In this document: positions 9,641 through 19,367 of the stretch, one piece after another
Position numbering within the stretch: position 1 is the stretch's first letter
Layout: every line of letters begins with the position of its first letter
From: Rhodobacteraceae bacterium UBA6197
GTDB lineage: Bacteria; Pseudomonadota; Alphaproteobacteria; Rhodobacterales; Rhodobacteraceae
Direction: 5' to 3'
Assembly: GCA_002422085.1 (NCBI GenBank)
Contig: DISZ01000001.1
Location: 124,001-188,000, forward strand
DNA: 64,000 bases
The notes under the pieces: model-generated
Databases searched by the model: none
What the model was told of the DNA's origin: nothing
What the model saw: only the letters and a program-made list of their open reading frames with translations
Program-made: the position numbers and the translations under genes

Positions 9641-10087
9641 TCAGGCCGGGATCGGTAGTATCTTTTTGACAAAACCCACCATATCGGTTGCTGACCGCGC
9701 GCCCGATGACCGCGCCACTTCGCGCCCGTTGTGAAACAGGATGAACGACGGGATGCCCCGGATCTGATAGCGTATGCTGGCATCCGGGTGGCTTTGCGTA
9801 TCGACCTTGGCCAGACGCACATGGGGGGCCAAGGCTTGCGCCGTCTTTTGAAACTCTGGCGCCATCGCCCGGCAGGGCCCGCACCAAGGCGCCCAGAAAT
9901 CGACCAGCAGGGGTAATTCGTCGCCCTTCGCGGCCTTTTCCAAGGTCTTGAGGTCCACCTCCGCCACCTTGCCGCTGATCAGTGCCGCGCCGCAAACGCC
10001 GCATTTCGGCGCATCCGCCAACTTCGCCCGCGGCACCCGGTTGGCCTGCCCACAGTCGAGACAAATCAATTTCACCGCGTCCGCCAT
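9641..10087 (-). CDS. trxC: thioredoxin TrxC (thioredoxin 2)
   Basis: Cytosolic disulfide reductase of the Trx2 type. The N-terminus carries a zinc knuckle of two CxxC pairs (Cys 9/12 and 29/32 in a 148-aa protein), which separates TrxC from TrxA. The thioredoxin active site WCGPC is at 68-72, and the cis-Pro loop (RGIPSFILF) follows. The ATG at 10087 has GGAGG five bases upstream; a TTG four codons earlier is less likely. Related proteins take electrons from thioredoxin reductase and are often induced by oxidative stress. It is monocistronic here, between tRNA-Ala and gcvP. Confidence 0.95.
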   Translation of the reverse strand: MADAVKLICLDCGQANRVPRAKLADAPKCGVCGAALISGKVAEVDLKTLEKAAKGDELPLLVDFWAPWCGPCRAMAPEFQKTAQALAPHVRLAKVDTQSHPDASIRYQIRGIPSFILFHNGREVARSSGARSATDMVGFVKKILPIPA

Positions 10088-10233
10088 TTCGACCTCCAAT
10101 CAATCCACCGTCAGGATATCGGCTTGGCGCATGCGACATTCAACCTGTGACCCGCCGTGGCAAAATGTCCCGCCAGAGGCATCCGCGATCGACAGCGGCG
10201 CGTCTGGCGAGACGGGGGATCACGCCACGGGCG

Positions 10234-13062
10234 CTATTGGTAGTCGCCCAGCGGCGGGCAGGTGCAGATCAGGTTCCGATCCCCATAGACGTTGTCGACG
10301 CGACCCACCGGCGGCCAATACTTGTCGACCCGGAACGAGCCGGGCGGAAAACAACCCGCTTCGCGCGAATAGGCGCGGTCCCAATCGGCGATCAGATCTT
10401 CGACCGTGTGGGGGGCGAAATGCAGCGGGCTTTGGTCGGCGCTGATCCGTCCTTCGGCCACGTCGCGGACCTCTTCGCGGATCGCCAGCATCGCGGTGAC
10501 AAAGCGGTCAAGCTCGGCCTTGGTTTCCGATTCCGTCGGCTCGACCATCAGCGTTCCGGCCACCGGCCAGCTCATCGTGGGGGCGTGAAAACCGTTGTCG
10601 ATCAGTCGCTTTGCGATGTCATCCACCGTGATTCCGACGTCACCGAATGCGCGGGTATCCAGAATGCACTCGTGCGCCACCCGGCCACGGTTGCCCATGA
10701 ACAGGATCGGATAGGCCGCCTTCAGCCGGGCAGCGATATAGTTGGCGTTCAAGATCGCCACCCGAGTCGCCTGCGTCAGACCCGCCCCCCCCATCATCAG
10801 GCAATAGGCCCATGAAATCAGCAGGATCGAGGCCGAACCATAGGGTGCCGCAGAAACCGGCCCTTCTGCCCCGCCGGTCTCCGAATGGCCGGGCAAATGC
10901 GGCGCCAGATGCGCTTTCACCCCGATCGGCCCCATGCCGGGACCGCCGCCGCCATGCGGGATGGCGAACGTCTTGTGCAAATTGAGATGCGACACATCCG
11001 AGCCGATCTCGCCGGGTTTCACCAACCCGACCAACGCGTTCATATTGGCTCCGTCCAGATAGACCTGACCGCCATAGGCATGGGTTATCTCGCAGATCCG
11101 GCGCACGGTTTCTTCGAAGACGCCATGCGTCGAGGGGTAGGTGACCATGCAAGCCGCCAGCCGATCCCCGGCCTCGGCGGCGCGGGCCTCGAAGTCTTCA
11201 AGATCCACGTCGCCATTGGGCGCGGCCTTGACCACCACCACCTGCATCCCCGCCATATGCGCCGAGGCCGGGTTCGTGCCATGTGCCGACACCGGGATAA
11301 GGCAGATGTCACGATGTGCCTGCCCCTGCGCACGGTGATAGGCAGAGATCGTCAGCAGCCCGGCAAATTCGCCCTGCGCCCCCGAGTTGGGTTGCATTGA
11401 AAACGCATCGTAGCCGGTGATTTCACAAAGCTTTGCCGACAGGTCGGCAATCATCTCGCCATAACCCTCGGCCTGCGCGGCGGGCGCGAAGGGATGCAGG
11501 GATCCGAATTCGGGCCAGGTAAGTGGCATCATTTCGGCGGCGGCATTCAACTTCATCGTGCAAGAGCCCAGCGGGATCATCGCCCGATCCAGCGCCAGAT
11601 CGCGATCCGAAAGGCGGCGCATATAGCGCATCATTTCGGATTCGGCGCGGTTCATGTGGAATACCGGATGGCTCAGGTAGTCGCTCGTGCGCAACAAGGC
11701 CTCGGGGATCGCAGGCACGGTCGCGTCGGGGGCCATGTCCTGAATGCCAAAGGCATCAAGGACGCGTGCGATCACGTCATCATCGGTCAGCTCATCGACC
11801 GAAATCCCGACATGCGCATGGCCCACCTTGCGCAGGTTGATCCCGCGGTGTCGCGCAGCCGCCATGATCCCCGCCTGCCCGACGCCGACCTCAACAGTAA
11901 GCGTGTCAAAGAACGCCTCGGGGGCCACCTTGGCCCCGGCCGCGACCAGCGCGTCGCGCAACCGCACGGCGTTGAAATGCACCATCTCGGCAATCGCGCG
12001 CAGCCCCTTCGGCCCATGAAACACCGCATAGAACGAGGCCATCACCGCCAGCAACGCCTGCGCGGTGCAGACGTTCGAGGTGGCCTTTTCGCGGCGGATA
12101 TGCTGTTCGCGGGTCTGCAGGGCCAGCCGGTAGGCCATGTTGCCCTTGGCGTCGACCGACACGCCAACAATCCGCCCGGGCATGGCGCGTTTCATTTCAT
12201 CCTTGCAGGACATGAAGGCAGCATGCGGCCCGCCATAGCCCATCGGCACGCCAAAACGCTGCGCGGATCCAACAGCGATATCGGCCCCCATCGCGCCCGG
12301 TTCCTTCAAGAGGCACAGCGCCAGCAGATCGGTTGCCACGACGGCGACCGCCTTGGCGGCGTGAAGCGCGGCGATATCATCGGTGAAGTCACGCAGATGC
12401 CCATAGGTGCCCGGATACTGGAAGATCGCGCCAAAGACCTCGGTCGGCACCAGCGCCTCGGGCGCCCCAACGACCACCTCGACCCCAAGCGGGCGCGCGC
12501 GGGTGCGGATCACGCCAATCGTTTGCGGATGGCAGTTTTCATCGACAAAAAACACCCGCGCCCTGGATTTTGCCACGCGTTCAGCCATTGCCATTGCCTC
12601 GGCGGCTGCGGTCGCCTCGTCCAGCAGGCTGGCGTTGGCCACGGGCAGACCGGTCAGATCGCACACCATGGTCTGATAGTTCAACAGCGCCTCGAGGCGG
12701 CCTTGCGCGATTTCCGGCTGATAGGGAGTATAGGCAGTATACCACGCCGGGTTTTCCAGAATGTTGCGCTGAATTGCGGGCGGCGTGACAGTGCCGTAAT
12801 AGCCCTGCCCGATCAGGCTGGTCATCACCTCGTTGCGTTCGGCCACGCGGCGCATTTTCGCCAGCAACGCGTGTTCGGTCAGCGGCGCCCAGGACAGGGG
12901 CGCCGACTGGCGGATGCTTTTCGGCACCGTCTCGTCGATCAGCGCATCAAGGCTTTGCGCCCCCACGGCCCGCAACATTTCCGCCATCTCAGAAGGCGAC
13001 GGCCCGATATGGCGGCGGTTGGCGAAATCGTAGGTGTCGTAGGTCGTGCGGGTAAAAGCCAT
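10234..13062 (-). CDS. gcvP: glycine dehydrogenase (decarboxylating), P-protein
   Basis: The 942-aa full-length single-chain P-protein of the glycine cleavage system. It decarboxylates glycine with PLP and passes the aminomethyl group to lipoyl-GcvH. Both halves of the ancestral duplication are present: an N-terminal half with RHIGPS and IGQGYYGT, and a C-terminal half with [18 protein letters not shown], where the Lys is the PLP attachment site. The glycine-rich loop follows it. The start at 13062 gives the conserved N-terminus; the frame extends further only into gcvH. It follows gcvH by seven bases and is the last gene of the riboswitch-controlled gcvTHP operon. Confidence 0.97.
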   Translation of the reverse strand: MAFTRTTYDTYDFANRRHIGPSPSEMAEMLRAVGAQSLDALIDETVPKSIRQSAPLSWAPLTEHALLAKMRRVAERNEVMTSLIGQGYYGTVTPPAIQRNILENPAWYTAYTPYQPEIAQGRLEALLNYQTMVCDLTGLPVANASLLDEATAAAEAMAMAERVAKSRARVFFVDENCHPQTIGVIRTRARPLGVEVVVGAPEALVPTEVFGAIFQYPGTYGHLRDFTDDIAALHAAKAVAVVATDLLALCLLKEPGAMGADIAVGSAQRFGVPMGYGGPHAAFMSCKDEMKRAMPGRIVGVSVDAKGNMAYRLALQTREQHIRREKATSNVCTAQALLAVMASFYAVFHGPKGLRAIAEMVHFNAVRLRDALVAAGAKVAPEAFFDTLTVEVGVGQAGIMAAARHRGINLRKVGHAHVGISVDELTDDDVIARVLDAFGIQDMAPDATVPAIPEALLRTSDYLSHPVFHMNRAESEMMRYMRRLSDRDLALDRAMIPLGSCTMKLNAAAEMMPLTWPEFGSLHPFAPAAQAEGYGEMIADLSAKLCEITGYDAFSMQPNSGAQGEFAGLLTISAYHRAQGQAHRDICLIPVSAHGTNPASAHMAGMQVVVVKAAPNGDVDLEDFEARAAEAGDRLAACMVTYPSTHGVFEETVRRICEITHAYGGQVYLDGANMNALVGLVKPGEIGSDVSHLNLHKTFAIPHGGGGPGMGPIGVKAHLAPHLPGHSETGGAEGPVSAAPYGSASILLISWAYCLMMGGAGLTQATRVAILNANYIAARLKAAYPILFMGNRGRVAHECILDTRAFGDVGITVDDIAKRLIDNGFHAPTMSWPVAGTLMVEPTESETKAELDRFVTAMLAIREEVRDVAEGRISADQSPLHFAPHTVEDLIADWDRAYSREAGCFPPGSFRVDKYWPPVGRVDNVYGDRNLICTCPPLGDYQ

Positions 13063-13069
13063 GATATCC

Positions 13070-13429
13070 TCAGCCGATAAGCTCTTTGTAGGCGTCTTCG
13101 TCCATGAACCCGTCCAGAACCGACAGGTCATCGACCTTCATCTTGAAGAACCACGCGACCCCCAGCGGGTCTTCGTTCACCAGACCGGGATTGTCGGTCA
13201 GCGCATCATTCACCGCGACAATCTCGCCATCCACCGGGGCCAGAATGTCCGAGGCGGCCTTGACGCTTTCGATCACCACCACCTCATCGCCTGCCGCCGC
13301 CATGGTTTCCACCTCGGGAAGCTCGACGAAAACAACATCGCCCAGCGCCTCCGAGGCGTGTTCGGTAATGCCAACGACAACAAGGTCTCCCTCGACGCGC
13401 AGCCATTCATGATCTTCGGTATATTTCAT
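13070..13429 (-). CDS. gcvH: glycine cleavage system H protein
   Basis: Lipoyl carrier of the glycine cleavage system, 119 aa. The lipoylation site is Lys 57 in the ESVKAASD loop, and the family start KYTEDHEWL is intact. It shuttles the aminomethyl intermediate from GcvP to GcvT and is then reoxidised by lipoamide dehydrogenase, which is not encoded here. It lies 11 bases after gcvT and 7 bases before gcvP, so all three are co-transcribed. Confidence 0.97.
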   Translation of the reverse strand: MKYTEDHEWLRVEGDLVVVGITEHASEALGDVVFVELPEVETMAAAGDEVVVIESVKAASDILAPVDGEIVAVNDALTDNPGLVNEDPLGVAWFFKMKVDDLSVLDGFMDEDAYKELIG

Positions 13430-13440
13430 CGGGACGCTCC

Positions 13441-14562
13441 TCAGCGCTTGTAGGTTGTGGGTTGGAAAGGCATCGCGGTGATCCGTACGGCCAGACGTTT
13501 GCCACGCACCTCACCGTAAACGGTTGTTCCTTCGGGTAAATCGGCGGGCAAATAGGCCATCGCCAGCGCCGCATTGATCGACGGCCCAAACCCGCCCGAG
13601 GTCACCACCCCGATCGGGGTCGGGCTGTCCGGGCTGGCAAAGATCTCGACTCCTTCGCGCATTGGCGCGCGGCCTTCAGGCGCAAGGCCAACACGTTTGC
13701 GTGCCGCCCCCTCGGCCAGTTCGCGCATGATACGCGCGGCGCCCGGAAACCCGCCTTCGCGCTGGCCACCGCTGCGGCGCGCCTTCTGAATGGCCCAGGT
13801 CAGATTGGCCTCGACCGGGGTGGTCGTGGTGTCGATGTCATGCCCATAAAGGCACAAGCCCGCCTCGAGCCGCAAACTGTCGCGCGCGCCCAGCCCGATC
13901 GGCGCCACCTCGGGCATCGCCAAAAGCGCCTCGGCCAAGGCAACCGCTTGCGCTGCGGGGACCGAAATCTCGAACCCGTCCTCGCCGGTATAGCCCGACC
14001 GCGAAACCCAAAGCGCCACGCCGCCCCAGTCCAGCACGGCGACATCCATGAACCGCATCGCCGCGACTTCGGGCACCAGCCGCGCCAACGCCGTCTGCGC
14101 GGCCGGCCCTTGCAACGCCAAAAGCGCGCGGTCGGTGATTTCGTTGACCTCCAGATCCAGATGCGCGCGCATATGGGCGATGTCGGCCCCCTTGCAGGCG
14201 GCATTGACCACGACGAACAGATGATCGCCGCGATTGGCCACCATCAGATCGTCCAGAATCCCGCCCTCGGCATTGGTGAACATCGCATAGCGCTGCCGGC
14301 CCTCGGCCAGCCCCGCCAGATCCACCGGCACCAGCGCCTCCAGCGCCAGCGCCGCATCCACGGCCCGGCCCGAAGCGGCACGCAAGATCACCTGCCCCAT
14401 ATGCGAGACATCGAACAAGCCGGCTTCGGCGCGGGTGTGCAAATGCTCTTTCAGCACGCCCATCGGGTATTGCACGGGCATCTCGTAGCCCGCAAACGGC
14501 ACCATCTTGGCACCCAAACGCAAATGCAGGTCGTAAAGACCGGTGCGCAACAGGTCGGCCAT
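13441..14562 (-). CDS. gcvT: aminomethyltransferase (glycine cleavage T protein)
   Basis: Releases ammonia from the H-protein-bound aminomethyl group and makes 5,10-methylene-tetrahydrofolate. The 373-aa length is normal. The N-terminal GCV_T folate-binding domain holds YEMPVQYP, the DVSHMGQ motif, and the catalytic-region GYTGEDGFEI. The C-terminal GCV_T_C barrel holds RVGL and GVVTSGGFGPSIN. It is the first gene of the operon, and a tandem glycine riboswitch occupies its leader. A glycine-rich stretch (ARRSGGQREGG) marks the linker between domains. Confidence 0.97.
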   Translation of the reverse strand: MADLLRTGLYDLHLRLGAKMVPFAGYEMPVQYPMGVLKEHLHTRAEAGLFDVSHMGQVILRAASGRAVDAALALEALVPVDLAGLAEGRQRYAMFTNAEGGILDDLMVANRGDHLFVVVNAACKGADIAHMRAHLDLEVNEITDRALLALQGPAAQTALARLVPEVAAMRFMDVAVLDWGGVALWVSRSGYTGEDGFEISVPAAQAVALAEALLAMPEVAPIGLGARDSLRLEAGLCLYGHDIDTTTTPVEANLTWAIQKARRSGGQREGGFPGAARIMRELAEGAARKRVGLAPEGRAPMREGVEIFASPDSPTPIGVVTSGGFGPSINAALAMAYLPADLPEGTTVYGEVRGKRLAVRITAMPFQPTTYKR

Positions 14563-14632
14563 TGCCGCCCCCCTTTTCTATCAGCCGGTCCCCCGGCATC
14601 GCTTCCAAGGCGGATGACCCGCCCAAACCGAT

Positions 14633-14812
14633 GCCCCCTCTGTCCCCACCCCAAACCGGGGCGCCTGAGATCATTATCCCTTCGGCGGGCGCGCTGCGCC
14701 TCTCTCCAGAGTCCTTCTGCCAGAACGGTCCCTTGTGCCTGAGAGTTTACCGGGGCGGTTGCTCCTTCGGCACCGATGGGGCCATCGCCCCGCCGGATTC
14801 TCCCGATCCTGA
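14633..14812 (-). promoter_or_regulatory. tandem glycine riboswitch
   Basis: Read on the minus strand upstream of gcvT. Two aptamers follow each other with the family core elements: GGGAGA, GTGCCGAAGGAGCAA, CTCTCAGGCAC, then GGACTCTGGAGAG, CGCCGAAGGGATAA, TCTCAGGCGCC and a closing GACAGAGGGGG. Glycine binding is expected to turn the gcv operon on. About 70 nt separate it from the gcvT start, leaving room for the expression platform. Confidence 0.93.
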
Positions 14813-14918
14813 CGATCCTAGCTAGCGCAGCGCAAAGCCGGCTGGCAAGCCCCAATTCCACAACCGACACCTCAAGCCCGAAAAACGACAGGATCGAGGT
14901 CGCAAACTGCGAACTTGC

Positions 14919-14991
14919 CTTCTGTTTGGGAAAAATACTCTCGGGGGGAAGCCGCTTTCTCAAAAGCGGCGTGGGGGGCAGAAAGCCCCCC
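14919..14991. repeat. dispersed intergenic element with two hairpins, copy 1
   Basis: Begins with the motif CTTCTGTTTGGG then AAAAATACTC. It is followed by a hairpin of GCCGCTTT pairing with AAAGCGGC (14951-14970) and a second of GGGGGG pairing with CCCCCC (14973-14991). It lies just past the gltX stop and can act as its terminator. The same arrangement recurs at 19277. Confidence 0.8.
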
Positions 14992-14999
14992 TGCCGGCC

Positions 15000-16328
15000 T
15001 CAAGCCTTGGCGCGGATCTTTTGCAAAAGCGGCATCAACTCGGCCATCTCCGGCCCATGTGCCTGACCCGTCAGCGCCTTTCTGAGCGGCATGAACAACC
15101 CCTTGCCCTTGCGCCCGGTCGCTTCTTTCACGGCAGCGGTCCATTCACCCCAGGTTGTCTCGGAAAACGGCGGATCGGGCAGCATCGACAGCGCTGCGGC
15201 AACGAATTCAGCATCTTCCGGGTCGATCACCGCCTCGGCCCCGTCCAGCACCAGTTCCGCCCAGTGCGCCAGATCATCCAGCGTGTCGATATTCTTCGAG
15301 GCAACCGCCCAGAACCTTTCAGCCAGATGCGCCGGCACACCCAGACCATGAACACGCTCGGCCACAGCAGCAAAGGGCAGGTGCTGGTTGCGTTCGCGCG
15401 TCAGCGGGATCAGGTCTTCCGCATCAAACTTGGTGGGGGCGGCACCAAACTGGCCCAGATCAAACCCCTCGGCGATTTCATCAAGGCTCATGCGCAGCGC
15501 CACCGGCTGACTGGACCCCAGCCGCGCCATCAGACTCAGCAGGGCCTCGGGCGCGATGCCGCGCGCGCGCAGGTCGCGCAGGCTCAACGTGCCCAAACGT
15601 TTCGACAATTCCTCACCACCCGCCCCGGTCAACAGGCTGTGATGGGCAAAGGCCGGCGGCCGGCCGCCCAGCGCCTCCATGATCTGGATCTGCGTCGCGG
15701 TATTGGTCACATGGTCGGCCCCGCGCACGATATGCGTGACCCCCATCTGGATATCGTCCACCGACGAGGCAAAAGTATAGAGCACCTGTCCGTCACCACG
15801 GATCAGCACCGGGTCCGACACCGAACCCGCGTCGATCGAGATCGGCCCCAGAATCCCGTCGTCCCACTCGATCCGGTTCTGATCGAGCAGAAAGCGCCAA
15901 TAGCCATCGCGGCCCTCATCGCGATATTCGTCTTTTTGCTCGCGCGTCAGCGTCAGGCTCGCGCGGTCATAAACGGGCGGTTTATGCATGTTCAACAGCT
16001 TCTTGCGCTTCAGATCCAGCTCGGTCGGGCTTTCAAAGCACTCGTAGAACCGGCCCAGACGGCGCAGGCTTTCGGCGGCGGCCTCGTAGCGGTCCATCCG
16101 CTCTGACTGTCGCTCGATTCGATCCCAGTGCAGCCCCAGCCACTCCAGATCCGACATGATCGCATCGGCATATTCCACCTTCGAGCGTTCGCGATCGGTA
16201 TCATCGAGGCGCAAAATGAACTGACCACCGGTTTTCTTGGCAATCAGATAGTTGAAAAGCGCGGTGCGCAGATTGCCAACGTGAATATAGCCGGTGGGCG
16301 AAGGGGCAAAGCGGGTGACGGTGGTCAT
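15000..16328 (-). CDS. gltX: glutamate--tRNA ligase
   Basis: Class I aminoacyl-tRNA synthetase charging glutamate in the cytosol. At 442 aa it is of bacterial length. The HIGH-type motif reads PTGYIHVGN at residues 12-19 and the KMSKS-type motif reads ELSKRLG near residue 240, both typical of one of the two GltX types seen in many alphaproteobacteria. That clade often has two GltX, one of which may be a Glu/Gln non-discriminating or tRNA-Gln enzyme; which type this is cannot be decided here. The C-terminal helical cage binds the anticodon. It is transcribed leftward as a single gene. Confidence 0.93.
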   Translation of the reverse strand: MTTVTRFAPSPTGYIHVGNLRTALFNYLIAKKTGGQFILRLDDTDRERSKVEYADAIMSDLEWLGLHWDRIERQSERMDRYEAAAESLRRLGRFYECFESPTELDLKRKKLLNMHKPPVYDRASLTLTREQKDEYRDEGRDGYWRFLLDQNRIEWDDGILGPISIDAGSVSDPVLIRGDGQVLYTFASSVDDIQMGVTHIVRGADHVTNTATQIQIMEALGGRPPAFAHHSLLTGAGGEELSKRLGTLSLRDLRARGIAPEALLSLMARLGSSQPVALRMSLDEIAEGFDLGQFGAAPTKFDAEDLIPLTRERNQHLPFAAVAERVHGLGVPAHLAERFWAVASKNIDTLDDLAHWAELVLDGAEAVIDPEDAEFVAAALSMLPDPPFSETTWGEWTAAVKEATGRKGKGLFMPLRKALTGQAHGPEMAELMPLLQKIRAKA

Positions 16329-16404
16329 GGCGGTTCTCCTGTTGGCCCCGCTCTTTCACAAGGCGGCGGTTTTGTCCATATCGGGGAGATCAGGAGGGGA
16401 TGAC

Positions 16405-16812
16405 ATGGACCATTGGACAAACCGCACTGCCCCGGGCCCCGAGGTGATCGAGGCTCTGGCCGAAACCGCGCGCGCCGGCCTGCCCGCCGCCTTTGGCGCG
16501 CTTGCCGCCCAGGTCGTGCTTCGGGTCGAGGATTTTGCCTCGGATGCGCTGCTCTCGCAGATGCAGATCGACGACCCGTTTGAGCTGACCGGCCTTTATG
16601 AAGGCGTTCCACTGACAGAAAAATCGGTGATGGACCAGGGTGGCGGGCCAGATGTGATCTGGCTGTTCCGCCGCCCGATCCTTGACGAATGGGTCGCACG
16701 CGGCGATGTCACGCTGGCGGATCTGGTCGAGAATGTAATGGTGCACGAACTGGCCCACCATTTCGGCTGGTCCGACGATGATATCGCCCGTATCGATCGC
16801 TGGTGGGAATAG
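16405..16812 (+). CDS. metallopeptidase family protein (zincin-like)
   Basis: A 135-aa protein with the zinc-protease motif HELAHH near residues 113-118 and a downstream Asp (WSDDDIARID), as in the single-domain DUF1025/zincin family that is common in Rhodobacterales and Actinobacteria. The central strand FRRPILDEW precedes the helix. No signal peptide is seen, so it is probably cytosolic. The ATG at 16405 has AGGAGGGG upstream. It diverges from gltX, whose start lies 77 bases away, so the two share a promoter region. The substrate is unknown and proteolytic activity of the family is inferred, not proven. Confidence 0.8.
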   Translation: MDHWTNRTAPGPEVIEALAETARAGLPAAFGALAAQVVLRVEDFASDALLSQMQIDDPFELTGLYEGVPLTEKSVMDQGGGPDVIWLFRRPILDEWVARGDVTLADLVENVMVHELAHHFGWSDDDIARIDRWWE

Positions 16813-16967
16813 CCCCGGCTTCCTTGGCCGATTGCTGGCCTCTCGGACGGCATCTCCTCGCGAAAGACAGGCGCCCGACCGTCGACCTTCGGCTGCCGCC
16901 GCTGGCGGGTCGACCGCATCCCCCTTTGGTGGCGACGCGACCCCATGCCAAATCCGCGCCGATCACA

Positions 16968-17957
16968 TCACGCCGCAGGCAGGATATCCATCCGCACCAT
17001 GGTCTGATTCAAAAGGATGTAAGCGATTTCACCAAACGTGACAGGACCGGTGAAGTTGCCGGTCCGCTGGCCTTCCAACTCGCCATAAAGGTAGTTCAGG
17101 ATACAGTTGCACGAATACTGGCCCAAACCCTCGCCCGCTGCGGAGGTCGCGAAAGCCTGAGCATAATTGCCCAATGCGCGGGCCTGGCGATATTCGACCC
17201 CGGCCAGCACCGGCGCGTAAAACGCCACCTCGCCCTCATCCACATCTACAGACCGGATCGAGACATTGACCATCGCCCCCGCGTAATTGGCGACCAAGGG
17301 CAGCCGCGTGTCGATGCCTTTTTCAGAGATATATTGCGCAAAATCCACTTCCTGCCCATTGACCACGGCCCTTCGCGTCGAAAACCCGCCCTCCGGAAAA
17401 GAGAAGGCCAACTCCGGCGCGTCGCCTTGCGCAAAGATATTGAGAATGTCGAGGTTGACCGATGCCCCCTCAGGCAGCGCCACATGCAGCAGCATCGCGC
17501 CTTCGTCGTGGCCCTGCCCGGTTGCCCCGTCAAAAACCATCGGGGCGCGGGTGCCGACCTCGTCCAGGTGCACCCCGGTCACCCAGCCCAGCAACGGCTG
17601 GTCGAACAGGCCAGGGTAGTTCTGCCCCTCGACAGCAAAATCGGAATGCGCGACCGAAAAGGCCGGAACCATGATCATCGAAAATCCACCAGGGTGGTAT
17701 CCTTTGGAAATCAAAGGCAGATCTTCGACCGTAACATGGCGCGGGCTGGCCCCGATCGCCTCAGAGAGGCTGGTGCAAAACAGCCGGTCGCGCACGACTG
17801 CACCGCCTGTGTCGGTGACGAAATAGACCGTGGTGCCTCCGATCCACGCTCCTCGCGGCAACTGCGCCAACAGATCTTCGGACCCCGCAATCACCATCAC
17901 CGTTCCCGCATCGATTCGCTTGGATGCCTCTGCAACAGTCAGCATTTCGTTTTTCAT
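16968..17957 (-). CDS. conserved protein of unknown function (DUF6976-like)
   Basis: A 329-aa soluble protein with no signal peptide or membrane segment. I recognise no enzymatic motif. Visible features are an N-terminal LTVAEA-KRIDAGTVMVIAG-EDLLAQLP, a Gly-rich WIGGTTVYFVTD turn, and a C-terminal SCNCILNYLYGELEG followed by FTGPVTFGEIAY. The last two segments, and the WIGGTT turn, resemble the FIST sensory domain pattern (a Cys-containing loop and a TFGEI-type end). That link is only my inference. The start at 17957 has AGGAG upstream. The gene follows a 69-aa partner after 17 bases and looks co-transcribed with it. Confidence 0.7.
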   Translation of the reverse strand: MKNEMLTVAEASKRIDAGTVMVIAGSEDLLAQLPRGAWIGGTTVYFVTDTGGAVVRDRLFCTSLSEAIGASPRHVTVEDLPLISKGYHPGGFSMIMVPAFSVAHSDFAVEGQNYPGLFDQPLLGWVTGVHLDEVGTRAPMVFDGATGQGHDEGAMLLHVALPEGASVNLDILNIFAQGDAPELAFSFPEGGFSTRRAVVNGQEVDFAQYISEKGIDTRLPLVANYAGAMVNVSIRSVDVDEGEVAFYAPVLAGVEYRQARALGNYAQAFATSAAGEGLGQYSCNCILNYLYGELEGQRTGNFTGPVTFGEIAYILLNQTMVRMDILPAA

Positions 17958-17974
17958 GTGTTTCTCCTCACGGG

Positions 17975-18184
17975 TCAAAAGCGGGCCAGATCGGCGTGGG
18001 CAAAGCTGTTCTTTTCGATAAATCCGCGCAGTTCCAGGATCTTGGCCGCAAGCGTCGCCGGGCTGGCGCGAACCTCCCGTCGCAGGCGTGAAATCAGGAT
18101 CCGCGTTGCCAGCGATGCCGATGCCAGATCGCTTTCGGTGGTCAGAACCCGCGCCCAACGCGGATCAGTCTTTTCGGGTATCAT
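17975..18184 (-). CDS. small conserved protein, partner of the DUF6976-like gene
   Basis: A 69-aa protein rich in charged and Leu/Ala residues: DPRWARVLTTESD, then ATRILISRLRREVRASPATLAAKILELRGFI. It reads as two or three helices. AAGGAG precedes the ATG at 18184, and the stop is 17 bases before the next gene. I do not recognise a family name. Its position as first gene of a two-gene unit suggests that the products act together. Confidence 0.6.
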   Translation of the reverse strand: MIPEKTDPRWARVLTTESDLASASLATRILISRLRREVRASPATLAAKILELRGFIEKNSFAHADLARF

Positions 18185-18321
18185 CAGAGTTCTCCTTGGC
18201 CTCGCCGTCTGGTTAGGCAAAACTTCTTAAACTTCCGTTTGCGCGCGATACTTGTTAGCGCAAACCCTTGGAACCCGCCGCCGGCTCTGGCACAGTGGGC
18301 CGCAAAACACCGGAAGCACCC

Positions 18322-19269
18322 ATGACCGCGATCCTGACCATCACACTCAATCCCACCGTCGACATCGCCACCGAGGCCGACACGGTCGAACCCGAACGCA
18401 AGCTGCGCTGTAGCCGCCCGAAGACCGATCCGGGCGGTGGTGGCATCAATGTCAGCCGGGCGATCACGCTGTTGGGAGGGCACTCCACCGCTTTCGTCGC
18501 CGTGGGCGGCCCGCTCGGGGACAAGCTGGTCCACCTTCTGGCCGAGGCAGGTATCGGCCTTGCCCCGTTCCCGGCCCCGGGCGAAACCCGGCAGAGCTTT
18601 TCGGTGACCGATCAGTCCACCGGGGCGCAATACCGTTTTGTCATGCCCGGTCCTCTCTGGCCCAGACGCAGCGTCGACGCGGCGCTTTCGCGCATCGCCA
18701 GAGCCGCCCCCAAGGGCGGAATCGTGGTGCTTTCCGGAAGCCAGCCCCCCGGTGTTCCGGTCGACTTCCCGACTCGCCTGACCAGCCGCATTGCCCGCGC
18801 CGGCGCGCGCTTGCTCCTCGACACTTCGGGCAAACCACTGCACCACCTGTGCCGGGCAAGCGCCCGACCGGCCTATGTTCTACGCATGGATGAGGACGAA
18901 GCCGAGGGCCTCGCGGGGCGCCCGCTGCCCTCCCGTGACGCCAGCGCCGATTTCGCCCGGTCGCTGGTCACACGCGGCCTTGCCCAGATCGTCATCATCG
19001 CGCGCGGCGCCGACGGCTCGGTCATGGCCACCGCCGATCACCGCTGGCATTGCGCCGCCGCCAAGGTTCCCGTTGTCTCCAAGGTCGGCGCGGGTGACAG
19101 CTTCGTAGGCGCCCTTGCGCTGGCACTGTCACGGGACGACGAATTGCCCCGTGCTCTGCAATTTGGCGTTGCCGCCGCCAGCGCCGCCGTGATGACCGAA
19201 GCCACCCAGCTTTGCCGCCCCTCGGATGTGCGCCGCCTGCTCTCGCAGTGCATTGTCACCGCCCTGTGA
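18322..19269 (+). CDS. PfkB-family sugar kinase (1-phosphofructokinase / phosphofructokinase 2 type)
   Basis: A 315-aa ribokinase-fold kinase. The opening ILTITLNPTVDIA and the GGGGINVSRAI substrate loop are typical of the 1-phosphofructokinase/PfkB/LacC subgroup. The ATP/anion-hole motif VGAGDSFVGA near residue 265 carries the catalytic Asp. A sugar phosphate is the probable substrate. The ATG at 18322 gives the family N-terminus; the upstream extension does not. It diverges from the 69-aa gene at 18184 and ends before a hairpin repeat shared with nadE. No PTS genes are next to it, which weakens a fruK call in favour of a phosphofructokinase-2 role. Confidence 0.85.
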   Translation: MTAILTITLNPTVDIATEADTVEPERKLRCSRPKTDPGGGGINVSRAITLLGGHSTAFVAVGGPLGDKLVHLLAEAGIGLAPFPAPGETRQSFSVTDQSTGAQYRFVMPGPLWPRRSVDAALSRIARAAPKGGIVVLSGSQPPGVPVDFPTRLTSRIARAGARLLLDTSGKPLHHLCRASARPAYVLRMDEDEAEGLAGRPLPSRDASADFARSLVTRGLAQIVIIARGADGSVMATADHRWHCAAAKVPVVSKVGAGDSFVGALALALSRDDELPRALQFGVAAASAAVMTEATQLCRPSDVRRLLSQCIVTAL

Positions 19270-19276
19270 CCTCCGG

Positions 19277-19344
19277 CTTCTTTTTGGCAAAATACTCTCG
19301 GGGGAAGCCGCTTTGAAAAAGCGGCGTGGGGGCGGAAAGCCCCC
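19277..19344. repeat. dispersed intergenic element with two hairpins, copy 2
   Basis: CTTCTTTTTGGCAAAATACTC followed by GCCGCTTT pairing with AAAGCGGC (19307-19325) and GGGGGC/GCCCCC (19328-19344). Almost the same as the copy at 14919. It lies between the convergent ends of the PfkB gene and nadE and so can serve as a bidirectional terminator. Confidence 0.85.
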
Positions 19345-19367
19345 GACTGCACCGCCCGGTTGCGCGC

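Noticed and set aside
11494..13080. A 528-codon plus-strand frame inside gcvP
   Set aside because: Antisense to a full-length, motif-complete gcvP; His/Arg/Gln-rich composition typical of reverse-strand high-GC reading.
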